A DNA stretch of 36,002 nucleotides. Origin: Bacteroidales bacterium. GTDB lineage: Bacteria; Bacteroidota; Bacteroidia; Bacteroidales; Muribaculaceae. The stretch covers positions 1 through 36,002 of the forward strand of contig JAUNFY010000022.1 in the NCBI GenBank assembly GCA_030524805.1, given 5' to 3'. The notes beneath the pieces are model-generated. The model was not told where the DNA came from and made no database searches. It saw only the letters and a list, made by a program, of their open reading frames with translations. A program made the position numbers and the translations under genes. Below are positions 15,816-24,699 of this stretch, piece after piece. Each line of letters opens with the position of its first letter. Positions within the stretch are counted from its first letter, which is position 1.

Positions 15816-17033
15816 TTATTGTTTGGCGTTGGAATTCAAATGCTTGTCGAAAAAGTCGAGCGTCGACTTCTGCACCGTCTTAGGCATCTCATGTCCCTGC
15901 GACAGCAGATGGCATTCAAACTTGTCGGAGGCGTCCCGGCTTTCATAGACGCGGCGGATGATGTCGTAGCATTCCTTCACCGCGTGCGGCTTGAACAGTT
16001 TGTCGGTCTCGCCGTTCACAAGCATCAGCGCGTTGGGACATGCCATTGAGGCGATGTGGGGATAGTCGAGATAATTGTGCACTCCGCCAAGATTATTGGC
16101 GTAGCCCCCGCGTTCGTGCCGCCCGTAGGTCCAGTGCATCATGGCGTCGGTGGTCGTCATCCAGCACACAGCCACACTTGCCTTGATGAGCGGCGACATG
16201 GCGGCGAGCATCCACGAGCGATAGCCGCCCATCGAGAGACCGACACAACCGAGTCGCTCAGGGTCGGTCTCCGGAAGGGTGGCGAGAAATTCTGTGGCCA
16301 GCATATCCTCGTAGGTCATCCATGCACTAAGGTTTCGGCCGACGAGCAGAAAATTGCCGGCGACACTTGCAAGGTGGGTGTTGTCGCTGCCTTCCTTGCA
16401 ACCGCGCTCGCCCCACATAAGGGCATCGGTCGACAGCACAACATATCCGTTCTTTGCAAGATAATCGCCGACAAACTGCTGTTCGTATAGGTTATCGGCC
16501 CAGGCGAGTGCATCGTCGAGTATCTCCTTGTCTACTCCGAATGGCCTCACCATTTTTTCTTTGCCGATGGTGTAGTGTGCGCCGTGGTCGTGCAGTGCCA
16601 CTATTCCCGGGAAGGGTCCCTCCCCGTCGGGCACCAGCAGGTAGGCTCCGACGCGCGAATATTTCGTAAGGTTGAATTCTATCTTGTGCGCGGTGTAGCC
16701 GTCGCGCTTTTCCGACTCCACTATCACCATGTCGTAGCTTTCGGCTTTGGGTGGAGGCGGAAGCATTTCTTCCGTCATCCTGGCTCTCGCCGTCTCTTTC
16801 CATTGGTCGAAGTCGGTGATGTCGCTGTTGCCCCATGCCATAGGGTAGGAGAGTTCCGTCTTGAGGCTGTCGAGAAAGAGAGGCATGTCGCGCATCAGCT
16901 CATGCTTCCTCTCTTTCTGCGCCATGCTTTTTTCGGCCTGCGCGCTTTTCTTTTCAGCATACGCTGTTGCTGACGGTATAAAGAGGATACCGCCAGCAAC
17001 CATGCAAGTTATTATCGTAGTGAATCTATTCAT
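15816..17033 (-). CDS. Exported alpha/beta hydrolase (dienelactone hydrolase / acetyl-xylan-esterase-like)
   Basis: With the start at 17033 (MNRFTTIITCMVAGG) this is a 405-residue protein with a signal peptide ending near TAYA and a Lys/Glu-rich linker. The alpha/beta-hydrolase core follows. HDHGAH lies in the oxyanion region, the nucleophile is Ser267 in GLSMGG, the acid is probably the Asp in NGETDKLF, and the catalytic His is in SQGHEMP. Bacteroidales proteins of this kind are often annotated as dienelactone hydrolase family or acetyl xylan esterases, and deacylation of carbohydrate is a reasonable but unproven role. The gene follows the outer membrane barrel gene on the same strand, 56 nt apart, so they may be co-transcribed. 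Confidence 0.82.
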   Translation of the reverse strand: MNRFTTIITCMVAGGILFIPSATAYAEKKSAQAEKSMAQKERKHELMRDMPLFLDSLKTELSYPMAWGNSDITDFDQWKETARARMTEEMLPPPPKAESYDMVIVESEKRDGYTAHKIEFNLTKYSRVGAYLLVPDGEGPFPGIVALHDHGAHYTIGKEKMVRPFGVDKEILDDALAWADNLYEQQFVGDYLAKNGYVVLSTDALMWGERGCKEGSDNTHLASVAGNFLLVGRNLSAWMTYEDMLATEFLATLPETDPERLGCVGLSMGGYRSWMLAAMSPLIKASVAVCWMTTTDAMMHWTYGRHERGGYANNLGGVHNYLDYPHIASMACPNALMLVNGETDKLFKPHAVKECYDIIRRVYESRDASDKFECHLLSQGHEMPKTVQKSTLDFFDKHLNSNAKQ

Positions 17034-17089
17034 CGCAAAATTCAAAATTCCCCAATCTCCATTCAACATTCAATATTCAACATTCCCCA
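17034..17089. repeat. AT-rich ATTCAACATT simple repeats between genes
   Basis: The gap between the barrel gene and the hydrolase gene contains near-tandem ATTCAACATT / ATTCAATATT units. A related CCCATTCAACATTTAG lies at 15413-15428. No hairpin or promoter is visible here. Confidence 0.4.
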
Positions 17090-19972
17090 TTAGAACGGTC
17101 TTCCGCCCCCGAATCCGCCGCGGCCTCCGCGTCCGCCGGGACCTCCGAAGCCTCCCGGCGGCGGCATCGGCAGATCACCGTTTTCCGCAGCTTTCTCAGC
17201 CATCTTCTTCCAGTTGAGAGAATTGAACTGCCAGCTAACTCCGAAGAGGAAATAGCGGGAAAGATTGTTGAAACTGCTGTCTACGATGGCTGTCTGCGAG
17301 ATGCTGCGCGAGATATTCTTCGTGTCGGCCAGAAGGTCGTGTGCCTCTACGAATACGCTGAGTCCCCATGCTTTCGGTATTGTATACTGCAGGCTGGCGT
17401 TCCAGATCCATGATTCGGAGTCGTAGCCCTGCGAAAGACCGGCTGTCTTCGAGAAATTCAGGCCCGTGTCAAACTGAAGGCCGAAAGGAAAGTTGAGAGT
17501 GAAGTCGGTGCTGAAGCCGTAGCTGTGGTTGCTTTGGTCTTTCTGGTTGGCAAGAGTGCTGGTTGCAAGCTGCCACGAGTAGTTCGGGTTGGCCGATATC
17601 TGCACCACTTCAGTAGAGAACGTTATGCCCACTCTCGGAGCAAGCACTATGTTGCCGCTTCGGTTGAAGACTTCGTTGATGTAGCTGTTGTAGGTGCTGT
17701 AGTTGGCGCGCAGGTTGGCGAAGATGCGCCAGTTCTTGTTGCGCAGCGGCTGGTTATACATACCCATCATAAACATATTGAAGTCACCCGAAGTGTTGGT
17801 GTAGGTAGTTGTGCGCGCTCCCGTCGTCGGGTCGGTCGTGGTCTTGTTGATGATGTTGTTGATGGTGTAGCTTGCATTCGCAAAGGCCATGATCGACCGC
17901 TGGCTATCCATGTCGAAATTGTTGTAGCGTATGTTCATGCGCTGGGTGAAGGTCGGCTTCAGATCCGGATTACCCACCTTGATGTTCATCGGGTCCGACA
18001 CGTCGGCCACAGGCTGAAGCTGAGTCATCGACGGCTCCGACGAACGGGCATTGTATCGGATGTTGAGTGCCGAGTTTTTCGAGAATTTGTAGCGGAAACG
18101 CATGTAGGGTGCGAAGTTGAGCACATTGCGGCGCGGTATGTTGCGCTCTGTCATTATCAGGTCGGTGCTCTTGCTGCTCGAAGGGGTAAGCTCGATGCCG
18201 GCATTAAGGTTCATCTCCTTGGTGGTGCGCACGTAGCCTACTCGGAAACTCTGTGTCAGGAAGTCGTTGCGAAAACGGTTGGAGAGGTCGTCCGACATCA
18301 CTCCGCCTGCGGGAAGGAAACCGAAGTCGGGCATGTAGCTTGAGCCGTCGGCATTCTCACCGAGCAGGTCCATCGGCAGGTTGTAGACAAGTTTGTCGGC
18401 GTTGTTGCGGCGCGATGTGATGCTGTATACGAATTCCAGGAAGTTGCCCGGTCGTCCGATAGGTTCGGTCCATGTCAATCGTCCGGTCATCGAGTTGTTC
18501 CATGTGTGGTTGTCGGTGAAGCGGAAGAGATCTTCGTCCTGATTGTCGTTCGAAAGCAGATATCTGATGATTTCCGACAGTGATGTGCCGTGCTGCTTGG
18601 TGTCGGAGAAGGAGAACTCAAAGCGTGCGCTCAGCGAGCGTCCTTTCTTCTGCGGGAAGCGGTGCACGTAGGTGAGGTCGCCGCGTGCAGTCCATGAGTC
18701 GCCGTGGTTAGTGCGGTCGTTGTCCTGGCTGTTCACATGTGTCCCTTGCAGCCAGCCTGTGCCCGAGCGTTTGCCGGCGTAGAGGTCGGTGTGGCTGTAC
18801 GAGGTAGAGTATCTTGTGTTGTAAGTGAAGGAGGGGCGGAAGTCGAGGGTGTTGTTCTCGTCAATCTCCCATTTCATGCGGAAGTTGGCGCGAATGTTGT
18901 GACCCTCGTCTTTCGATGTGGATCTCGATTTCTGAAAACTCACCGAGTCAGGAAGAATGTTCTGTGTGTCGCTCGAGTTGATGGCATTACGGTCGGAGTG
19001 GTTGTAGCTCACGTCGCCGCCGATGCGGAATACTTCAGCATTTCCCACATTGAAGTTGATGCCTATCATCTGAGAGGACGTGATACCGCCGCTGCCGCCA
19101 AACTGGTTGAAACTGCCTCGGCCCATGTCGCCGAAGCCCATGTTGTTGGTGTTGTTGGCGCGCCCTACGAGTGTGAACATGTTTTCATTCACCATTCTGT
19201 TCACTATGAAGTTGCCGGAGTAGCGGTTGTCGGTGCCGTAGCCGAAGCGGGCGTTGCCAAACCAGCTTTCCTCCATGCCTTTCTTTACGGTAAGGTTGAT
19301 CACAGTCTCCTCCTCGCCGTCGTCGACACCTGTCAGACGCGACTGGTCGCTCTTGCGGTCTACCACCTGCACCTTCTCCACCATTTTGGCGCTGAGGTTC
19401 TTGGAAGCCATCTGCGGGTCGTCGGCAAAGAATTCCTTGCCGTTGACAAGGATTTTCGACACAGTCTTGCCGCCGGAGGTGATGCTTCCGTCGGAGCCTA
19501 CTTCCACGCCCGGAAGTTTCTTCAGCAGGTCTTCTACCACGGCGTTGTCGGTGGTGTGGAAGGAATCAGCGTTGAATTCAAGAGTGTCTTCCTTGGCCAC
19601 CACGGCAGTCTTCACACCTTTCACCACGAGCTCGGAAAGCACCGTGGAGGTGTCATAGAGTTTCAGCGTGGGAAGGTTGATAAGCTTCGTGGTGTCGCTC
19701 ACCGTGAAATCGTAGGAGGCGGCGTCCATACCCGTCATGCTCGCCTTCACGGCATAGCGGCGCGGCTTGAGATTCTGAAATTGGAAGATACCGTTTTCAT
19801 CCGTCATCGAACCGGTTACGATCGATGAGTCGGGAAGTGCGAGAAGGGTAGCGGTAGCTCCGATCAGAGGTTGGTCCTGGGAGTCTACGATGCGCCCCTT
19901 GACCGTTGCGGCAATCACAGCCGTCACGGCGAAGATAGAAATAGTCAGGGCTGTTAAGAATCGTTTAGCCAT
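17090..19972 (-). CDS. TonB-dependent-receptor-like outer membrane beta-barrel protein
   Basis: This protein of about 960 residues has a signal peptide (AKRFLTALTISIFAVTAVIAA). A carboxypeptidase-regulatory-like beta-sandwich follows at about residues 22-105 (VKGRIVDSQDQPLIGATATLL ... FQFQNLKPRRYAVKAS). A plug-like domain comes next (about 125-240: LLKKLPGVEVGSDGSI, KILVNGKEFFADDP), then a long barrel of the OMP_b-brl_3 type. It is not a SusC homologue and has no SusD partner beside it. The C-terminus is a low-complexity Gly/Arg/Pro tail (PPPGGFGGPGGRGGRGG). Starts at 19978 and 19972 are equivalent, and I use the second Met because MAKRF gives a standard signal peptide. Its cargo is unknown. 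Confidence 0.88.
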   Translation of the reverse strand: MAKRFLTALTISIFAVTAVIAATVKGRIVDSQDQPLIGATATLLALPDSSIVTGSMTDENGIFQFQNLKPRRYAVKASMTGMDAASYDFTVSDTTKLINLPTLKLYDTSTVLSELVVKGVKTAVVAKEDTLEFNADSFHTTDNAVVEDLLKKLPGVEVGSDGSITSGGKTVSKILVNGKEFFADDPQMASKNLSAKMVEKVQVVDRKSDQSRLTGVDDGEEETVINLTVKKGMEESWFGNARFGYGTDNRYSGNFIVNRMVNENMFTLVGRANNTNNMGFGDMGRGSFNQFGGSGGITSSQMIGINFNVGNAEVFRIGGDVSYNHSDRNAINSSDTQNILPDSVSFQKSRSTSKDEGHNIRANFRMKWEIDENNTLDFRPSFTYNTRYSTSYSHTDLYAGKRSGTGWLQGTHVNSQDNDRTNHGDSWTARGDLTYVHRFPQKKGRSLSARFEFSFSDTKQHGTSLSEIIRYLLSNDNQDEDLFRFTDNHTWNNSMTGRLTWTEPIGRPGNFLEFVYSITSRRNNADKLVYNLPMDLLGENADGSSYMPDFGFLPAGGVMSDDLSNRFRNDFLTQSFRVGYVRTTKEMNLNAGIELTPSSSKSTDLIMTERNIPRRNVLNFAPYMRFRYKFSKNSALNIRYNARSSEPSMTQLQPVADVSDPMNIKVGNPDLKPTFTQRMNIRYNNFDMDSQRSIMAFANASYTINNIINKTTTDPTTGARTTTYTNTSGDFNMFMMGMYNQPLRNKNWRIFANLRANYSTYNSYINEVFNRSGNIVLAPRVGITFSTEVVQISANPNYSWQLATSTLANQKDQSNHSYGFSTDFTLNFPFGLQFDTGLNFSKTAGLSQGYDSESWIWNASLQYTIPKAWGLSVFVEAHDLLADTKNISRSISQTAIVDSSFNNLSRYFLFGVSWQFNSLNWKKMAEKAAENGDLPMPPPGGFGGPGGRGGRGGFGGGRPF

Positions 19973-20229
19973 AATCATGATAAGTGTGTGGCGAACACAG
20001 CTTAATGTTTAGAGGGTTATAATATTTGAGTTAATAGAATCGCGAGCCGGAAAGAAGATAAACTCCACCTTCATCGCAAGCGAGAGAATATGATGTGAAA
20101 GAAGTCGGAAACGCGAGGTTTTAACTCCACACATTAACTAAGACCTGCAAACCTCCCAAAGGTTTATTCCCCCACGAAAAAATTTTTTTAAGAAGCAGGC
20201 GCGCCCAAGCAAAAGCCAGGCGCGCCCTC
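19973..20229. other. Non-coding gap between the barrel gene and the CRISPR tail
   Basis: No gene is supported here. It should hold the promoter of the barrel gene, but no TANNTTTG element is visible on the minus strand. Near 20198-20228 two GGCGCGCC(C) blocks surround AAGCAAAAGCC; these may be remnants of still older CRISPR repeats, since the repeat stem has the same CGCGCCC letters. Confidence 0.4.
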
Positions 20230-20518
20230 ATCTCAACTCACGCGCCCGCATTGGGCGCGACAAGAATGTAATCAAACACTTTATATCATCATTAGTGTTT
20301 CAATTCACGTGCCAGTGCAGGCACGACGTACAACAATCTTAACAAAAAAATAAAAGCAAAAGTTTCTAATCACTTTCATTGCGCAGCCCCAACTCCCAAG
20401 TCAACTCTCAATAACGCACATCCAATTCAGCACCCACGCTACGCGCAACAAAACACGGAATGTGCGAGGATGTTTTGTCGCATGTGTTTCCAATTCCCGC
20501 GCCCGTTCAGGGCGCGAC
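20230..20518 (-). CRISPR. Eroded leader-distal end of the CRISPR array
   Basis: Five repeat relics can be aligned by eye: 20230-20261 (ATCTCAACTC...GGGCGCGAC), 20297-20327 (stem CGTGCC/GGCACG), 20362-20393 (GTTTC.A.TCAC ends kept, middle lost), 20418-20449 (CAATTCA...GCGCAAC) and 20486-20518 (GTTTCCAATTCC, one inserted base). The intervals are 35, 34, 24 and 36 nt, so three keep spacer length. The 20362 and 20418 relics are much weaker than the others. This is the oldest part of the array. Confidence 0.65.
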
Positions 20519-20554
20519 ATCCTTTGCAGTCCTATAGTCGGTGATTTCGTTATA

Positions 20555-23001
20555 GTTTCAATTCACGCGCCCGTGCGGGGCGCGACCCCAGATCACATAC
20601 GCCACCATCGGCTCAATCAAGTTTCAATTCACGCGCCCGCGGGGGGCGTGACCCACTAAGAGCGACCTTAACAACTACGTGACACTGTTTCAATTCACGC
20701 GCCCGCGGGGGCGCGACGTTTACCGTCGTCTCCTCTTTCATGCTCGAATGAATGTTTCAATTCACGCGCCCGCGTGGGGCGCGACTGTACCCGGCACTCC
20801 TCCTTTGCGTCCGCACCCTTGTTTCAATTCACGCGCCCGCGTGGGGCGCGACCAAAGCATTGTGAGCATCCACGAGGTCGGGGAAAGTTTCAATTCACGC
20901 GCCCGCGTGGGGCGCGACACGCTACACACGCCAACGCCACGATAAGCGCGGAGTTTCAATTCACGCGCCCGCGTGGGGCGAGACTCACGTTTTACTACAC
21001 CGATACCGACGGCAAGGAGTTTCAATTCACGCGCCCGCGTGGGGCGCGACTTAAGTTTGTTGAGTTGATATTGCAACTCATCTTTTGTTTCAATTCACGC
21101 GCCCGCGTGGGGCGCGACATAGATCCGTTTGGGGATGACGAACTAATACACAATTGTTTCAATTCACGCGCCCGCGTGGGGCGCGACTAACTTATTCGTC
21201 CATAGGTTACAGGGTCGACTAGTTTCAATTCACGCGCCCGCGTGGGGCGCGACGGAAAGTGATTGTTTTCTCCCGGTGGTTGAATACGTTTCAATTCACG
21301 CGCCCGCCTGGGGCGCGACCCCTCGTTTCCAATTCCTATTTCAACATGGAGACAATGTTTCAATTCACGCGCCCGCGTGGGGCGCGACCTGTAGGCCTCG
21401 CGGTCAGGAGTCCACGCTCGAGGTTTCAATTCACGCGCCCGCGTGGGGCGCGACTCGCTTTCCGCCTCGACGCCCTCCGTCCTATACCTGTTTCAATTCA
21501 CGCGCCCGCGTGGGGCGCGACATGGCCACCTTCCACAATCTCGGACTCGAGGTCGTTTCAATTCACGCGCCCGCGTGGGGCGCGACAAATATTTTTTTGT
21601 CGAGGCATTCATTATCAGAGGTTTCAATTCACGCGCCCGCGTGGGGCGCGACATACGAGGACGTTCAGGAATGTCAGTCTGGGGGAGTTTCAATTCACGC
21701 GCCCGCGTGGGGCGCGACTCTGAAATTATTGCCGTTCTATCAATCATTGCACACGTTTCAATTCACGCGCCCGCGTGGGGCGCGACGACATCTTTGCGCA
21801 TATACATGCGGGGGGTGCCCTGTTTCAATTCACGCGCCCGCGTGGGGCGCGACAGGCTCCTGCTGAGGCTCCTGAATATTCTTCCTTTGTTTCAATTCAC
21901 GCGCCCGCGTGGGGCGCGACCGGAGGTCGCGGATAGTACCTTGGTCGACTTGGCCGGTTTCAATTCACGCGCCCGCGTGGGGCGCGACCTCGCTAACGAT
22001 AAAGTAACGTATCGGGGAGCCTTTGTTTCAATTCACGCGCCCGCGTGGGGCGCGACGTCACTAAGTATATGAGTTGTGTTACTGACCTTCCTGTTTCAAT
22101 TCACGCGCCCGCGTGGGGCGCGACAACTCCAGATTGCTCGTGAACAGGCCCAATATAATGTTTCAATTCACGCGCCCGCGTGGGGCGCGACGTAATCTCT
22201 TGTCAGTACAATTGCAGTTTAATGCAAGTTTCAATTCACGCGCCCGCGTGGGGCGCGACGCAGATTGGAACGGCGCGGCAAACACTGATCATCTGTTTCA
22301 ATTCACGCGCCCGCGTGGGGCGCGACATCACCAAAGAAAAATGTAGCGTGGCGAATTACTGTTTCAATTCACGCGCCCGCGTGGGGCGCGACCACGCGCC
22401 TCGATTGCCGAAAAGTCGCAAACATGGTTTCAATTCACGCGCCCGCGTGGGGCGCGACCATACACCAGTGCTATAGGTAACGTAGCGGTTCTGTTTCAAT
22501 TCACGCGCCCGCGTGGGGCGCGACTGTTCTACCTCTACGTCGCGGATGCAATATTTTTTGTTTCAATTCACGCGCCCGCGTGGGGCGCGACAGGTTTACA
22601 ACTCTTACGATTATGGCTAACAGAGTGCAGTTTCAATTCACGCGCCCGCGTGGGGCGCGACCTCGGCGGCACATCGGAGAGCCTGAACAAAAATAAACTG
22701 TTTCAATTCACGCGCCCGCGTGGGGCGCGACTCTCTGGTATCTCTACTGTCTCAAGACCGGTGAGCTGTTTCAATTCACGCGCCCGCGTGGGGCGCGACG
22801 GACTTATTCACAACATTGTGCCGCTCTGACTTGTTTCAATTCACGCGCCCGCGTGGGGCGCGACGTCCTCATAGAGGTAGTACACACCATCAGTAGTAAG
22901 TTTCAATTCACGCGCCCGCGTGGGGCGCGACGCTGAGCCTGCGGGGGATAAGGAAGATATGCGGGCTGGGTTTCAATTCACGCGCCCGCGTGGGGCGCGA
23001 C
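20555..23001 (-). CRISPR. Type I-C CRISPR array, 37 repeats and 36 spacers
   Basis: The 32-bp repeat reads GTTTCAATTC ACGCGCCCGC GTGGGGCGCG AC on the plus strand. In the crRNA sense (minus strand) it starts GTCGCGCCCC and ends TGAATTGAAAC, the I-C type handle, with a 7-bp CGCGCCC/GGGCGCG stem. Repeats begin at 20555, 20621, 20687, 20754, 20821 and so on, up to 22970. Spacers are 33-38 nt and none looks duplicated. Variant repeats cluster at the left end: 20555 (loop GTGC), 20621 (GCGTGAC end), 20687 (31 nt), plus single changes at 20953 and 21288. The right-hand repeats are identical, so the leader side is at 23001. Confidence 0.98.
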
Positions 23002-23194
23002 TGCCATGTTTAAATGGTGGTGTATTTCATGTTTTTAGGCTTATCAATTCGCGAAATTAATGAAAAAAATACTGATTTGCAAGAACTTTTTAATGAGGAT
23101 AGTCCTAAGTTGCTGAATCTTAGCAAGTGCGGAAACTGCGTATATTTTGCAAAGCTTACGGTTCGCGAATCATCATGTTTATTGAGAACAGATA
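23002..23194 (-). promoter_or_regulatory. CRISPR leader between cas2 and the first repeat
   Basis: This 193-nt AT-rich stretch lies between the cas2 stop and the leader-proximal repeat and should hold the array promoter and the spacer-integration signals. No TANNTTTG element was found on the minus strand. It contains the perfect palindrome TTCGCGAA twice (23048-23055 and 23162-23169). A 62-codon plus-strand frame across it looks accidental. Confidence 0.7.
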
Positions 23195-23485
23195 TTATAT
23201 AATAAGGTCGCCTTGTATATCGATAGCTGTTTCCACACCGATCCTTTCGATTTTGGAATGATAATTATTCCCCATGTGGTAAATTCTTATGGAGTCAACG
23301 TTTTTATCAATAATTGATATCAGTTGATGCTTAAGACTTAGCAGCTGAGAAGGCGTTACTTCACATTCGAAAACAGAACTTTGAACTCTTTGTCCATAAT
23401 TCCTACAACATTTTGCAATCTTCCGCAATCGTTGTTGACCTTCATTATTCTTTGTCTCAATATCGTATGTCACTAAAATATACAT
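23195..23485 (-). CDS. cas2: CRISPR-associated endoribonuclease-like Cas2
   Basis: This 96-residue protein has the Cas2 ferredoxin-like fold. The start MYILVTYDIET contains the conserved Asp8 at the end of strand 1, followed by RLRKIAKCCRNYGQRVQSSVFECEV, the usual Cas2 core, and the C-terminal strand SIRIYHMG. Cas2 dimerises and bridges two Cas1 dimers to integrate new spacers at the leader-repeat junction. It is the last gene of the cas operon, next to the leader. It is separated from cas1 by 173 nt, whereas the other cas genes overlap or nearly touch. Confidence 0.95.
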   Translation of the reverse strand: MYILVTYDIETKNNEGQQRLRKIAKCCRNYGQRVQSSVFECEVTPSQLLSLKHQLISIIDKNVDSIRIYHMGNNYHSKIERIGVETAIDIQGDLII

Positions 23486-23658
23486 ATTGAAGTTGTTTAA
23501 ACTTATTTACGAATTATAAAAATCAACATGAAGAGTGAAAAACCAAGATTCTATTCATTAATCTTCCGCCATTTTTCCGGTGTATTTCTATTCACTCATG
23601 AGGAAATCTGACGATATCTTAACATTAAAAATTTAGTTTAAACATCTTCATTGTTATT
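23486..23658 (-). other. Unusual 173-nt gap between cas1 and cas2
   Basis: This AT-rich stretch has no open frame of note and no hairpin with a T-run. The rest of the operon is tightly packed, so the gap stands out. It may contain a separate cas2 promoter or a degraded insertion, but neither is visible. Confidence 0.4.
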
Positions 23659-24699
23659 TTATTTTAATAAAAAGACTGGATAATCGTCCAAATCATTTCT
23701 TAGGTATCGTGATAGTAATAACGCCTGGACGTAGGGTAATAACCCGAGTTGGATTTTCTCCTGTAAAAACGGATGTATAATTTCTGTCCGCTTTTTTGAC
23801 TGCCATGATGATAGAAATGTTTTAAGACCTTTATCTGTGAAGCGGACAGATGTCGTTTGATTGTCTTCATGAATTTGAAAATCAGAAGGGGAAATCTGTC
23901 TTTTATTGATTAATGACAACACATGTCTGTCTACAATATATGCACGGAGTTCTTCCATAAGATCCAATGCAAGTGAATATCGACCGGGTCGTATCTTATG
24001 CATATAACCAATGGCCGGGTCTAACCCTACAGACTCAAGAGCGGAAACACATTCGCTTGCCAACAAAGAATATCCAAAAGACAACATGGCATTTACGGCA
24101 TCTGTAGGTGGACGTTTATGGCGACCACTGAATTTAAAGCATTTTTCTTTATTCAGTATCAAATGAGAGAAAACACTGAAATATACAGACGCTGCATAGC
24201 CTTCAATGCCCCTTATGGATTCTTCTAAAGTTTCATTATACACTATGTTTCTGTATTTATATAGATTATCGATTGCTTTGGATACCTCCATTACTCCTGT
24301 ATTATCAGGATAGTCTCTCGTGAATCTATGTAAAATATTTCTTGAATTTTGAATCTTAGCAAAGATGGACAATGATGCCAGATGGGCAGCCAACAGTTTG
24401 TCGTTGATTAACTCATGTTGTTTATGCCTTAATAAAACATTGCCTTTAACCGGACCTTGGATTCTTGCAATAAACTTCCCATGAGGAGAAAAGAATGAAA
24501 GAGAGATGCCATTTTCTGCGCATAGCCTCATAAGGCCCGGACTTGCTCCCTGATAACCGAAAGTACAAATAGATTCTATGTTCTGAGAAGGTATACGGAA
24601 TATTTCCTGTCCTTTTTCGGACACGACAACATTTGTGCCATCTTTACTCAGATAAGCTTCAGGCTTGGTTACATATAAAGTGTTAAGAAGTTTCTTCAT
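23659..24699 (-). CDS. cas1: Type I-C CRISPR-associated endonuclease Cas1
   Basis: This 346-residue integrase is of the I-C family. It has an N-terminal beta domain (NTLYVTKPEAYLSKDGTNVVV, then IPSQNIESICTFGYQGAS) and an all-alpha catalytic domain. Metal-binding residues are expected in RGIEGYAASVYF (Glu), GYMHKIRPGRYSLALDLMEELR (His and Asp/Glu). With Cas2 and Cas4 it captures and inserts spacers. The start at 24699 overlaps the end of cas4 by 17 nt, which fits translational coupling. The gene is AT-richer than the flanking chromosome; for example, 24301-24360 has 17 G/C of 60 against 35 of 60 at 6001-6060. Confidence 0.96.
   Translation of the reverse strand: MKKLLNTLYVTKPEAYLSKDGTNVVVSEKGQEIFRIPSQNIESICTFGYQGASPGLMRLCAENGISLSFFSPHGKFIARIQGPVKGNVLLRHKQHELINDKLLAAHLASLSIFAKIQNSRNILHRFTRDYPDNTGVMEVSKAIDNLYKYRNIVYNETLEESIRGIEGYAASVYFSVFSHLILNKEKCFKFSGRHKRPPTDAVNAMLSFGYSLLASECVSALESVGLDPAIGYMHKIRPGRYSLALDLMEELRAYIVDRHVLSLINKRQISPSDFQIHEDNQTTSVRFTDKGLKTFLSSWQSKKRTEIIHPFLQEKIQLGLLPYVQALLLSRYLRNDLDDYPVFLLK

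Noticed and set aside
17525-19828. Long plus-strand frames (272 and 374 codons) opposite the outer membrane barrel gene
   Set aside because: They are mirror frames of a GC-rich gene; low-complexity His/Val-rich composition and no domain support.
21320-21356. Repeat-like GTTTCCAATTCC inside a spacer
   Set aside because: Only about 12 bases resemble the repeat, spacing and flanking repeats are normal, and chance is adequate.
20462-22476. Open frames on both strands through the CRISPR array with peptides such as FNSRARVGRD, QFTRPRGAR and SIHAPAWGAT
   Set aside because: These are translations of the 32-bp repeat in different frames, a well-known annotation artefact of this repeat type.
23014-23202. 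62-codon plus-strand frame between the array and cas2
   Set aside because: It covers the leader, overlaps the cas2 stop, has no recognisable domain and lacks a promoter. The position is explained by the leader.
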